A stretch of DNA of 64,000 nt from Pardosa pseudoannulata (Eukaryota; Arthropoda; Arachnida; Araneae; Lycosidae), in the NCBI GenBank assembly GCA_032207245.1, contig CM063505.1, positions 172,819,658 through 172,883,657 on the forward strand, written 5' to 3'. Numbering within the stretch: the first letter of the stretch is position 1; each line of letters begins with the position of its first letter. The notes under the pieces are model-generated. The model made no database searches. It had not been told where the DNA came from and saw only the letters and a list, made by a program, of their open reading frames with translations. Below are positions 63,456 to 64,000 of the stretch, in pieces. The position numbers and the translations under genes are program-made.

Positions 63456-63714
63456 AGTACACATATCATTTCACACTTGCAGAATTTTACGATCATTAAA
63501 GTGCGCCTCGCAGTAATGTGTAAGGTTTCCATTGCAGTCCTATAGCTCTTACAATCTTGAAACTCCACACTAGTAGCTTATAAAACGTATTTAAAAGAAC
63601 TCGCACATGCATGTGTTCAAACATTTTCATGTTCATGTATATATAAGTACGCTCTAACTGAAAAAATTTACTATACTTATTTTTACATTTCTAATTCTTT
63701 TAATTTGTCAGAAG
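63456..63714. other. Non-coding DNA, no gene seen
   Basis: Nothing recognised. Confidence 0.5.
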
Positions 63715-63880
63715 ACCGGGCAGTGTTCGAATTCGTAGGGCGTTGGCTTTGGTACCGGAGTGTGTACAGTTGAATCGAATGCATAAATGCTTCTAATTCT
63801 TTAAGTTTTAAGAACTAGGTTACTGTCTAAAGAGCTCCTCTGTTGCATAAAGTTGGTCGTAACACCCCGAACAAAACAGT
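63715..63880 (+). mobile_element. Strongly decayed tRNA-derived SINE, copy 11
   Basis: GGGCGTTGGCTTTGGTACCG and GAGTGTGTACAGTTGAATCG mimic the A-to-B region, followed by TTTAAGTTTTAAGAACTAGG and a 3' GTTGCATAAAGTTGGTCGTA with CACCCCGAACAAAAC. The order matches the family but the body between is rearranged. Low certainty. Confidence 0.45.
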
Positions 63881-64000
63881 TTGTGTAAGTCATTCGAATT
63901 GTAAGGCCCAATTCCTTCATATAAAAGTTTTTGGTATGAAAATATTGCAATTCTCTTATATTTAACTTTCAAAACTCCCCCATTTTTTAATCTTTTAGAC
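63881..64000. other. Non-coding DNA to window end
   Basis: Nothing recognised; no feature is visibly cut by the window end. Confidence 0.5.

Overview
This is a strongly AT-rich, gene-poor stretch of eukaryotic DNA. It shows the hallmarks of an arthropod genome: tRNA-derived SINEs, non-autonomous Helitrons, TTAA-flanked piggyBac-like elements, a Tigger/pogo-like MITE, long (TA)n microsatellites and minisatellite arrays. Two dispersed repeat families (around 29.4-30.0, 39.9 and 49.7-50.0 kb; and around 4.3-4.6 kb) resemble repeats I recall from spider and other chelicerate assemblies. A chelicerate, perhaps a spider, is therefore my best guess, but it is inference and I could not test it.

I found no convincing protein-coding gene on either strand. 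The open frames are short and AT-driven; many lack ATG, and the longest ones over (TA)n tracts are pure YI repeats. The only recognisable protein trace is a 50-codon cysteine-rich remnant (62341-62493, minus) that fits the C-terminal tail of a piggyBac-like transposase, inside an element with matching termini. Several GC-richer islands (about 2.34, 6.8, 16.3, 23.24, 46.56, 54.2 and 56.5 kb) stand out. They are the best candidates for exons, UTRs or conserved regulatory DNA of a gene whose intron or flank this window would be. The strongest is 23239 onward (polypyrimidine tract plus AG acceptor) and 46606-46689 (short frame in good start context).

Layout. 1-9.5 kb: AT-rich DNA, one old dispersed repeat, SINE copies at 5.75 and 8.5 kb. 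9.5-20 kb: Tigger-like MITE, two SINEs, two other inverted-repeat elements, and a cluster of long hairpins (17.63-18.50 kb). 23-30 kb: exon-like island, 155-bp tandem array, the largest (TA)n tract, a complete Helitron, a SINE, and tandem copies of the chelicerate-like repeat. 31-34 kb: an old duplication and a 95-bp array. 44.4-45.1 kb: a three-level nest (SINE containing a TIR element containing a piggyBac-like MITE). 46.8-48.3 kb: a higher-order repeat with a 130-bp array. 48.6-51.6 kb: two (CA)n(TA)n tracts bracketing a GC-richer segment, another dispersed repeat, a 192-bp array and a SINE. 54-58.3 kb: hAT-like relic, SINEs, and a 425-bp duplication later interrupted by a SINE. 62.2-63.5 kb: piggyBac-like element interrupted by a second copy of the Helitron.

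The most informative content is the mobile-element archaeology. Five SINE copies have readable target-site duplications. The SINE has an AAACC-type 3' tail instead of poly(A). Two Helitron copies share both termini and A/T insertion sites. Nesting gives relative ages. I did not find a new multi-gene system.
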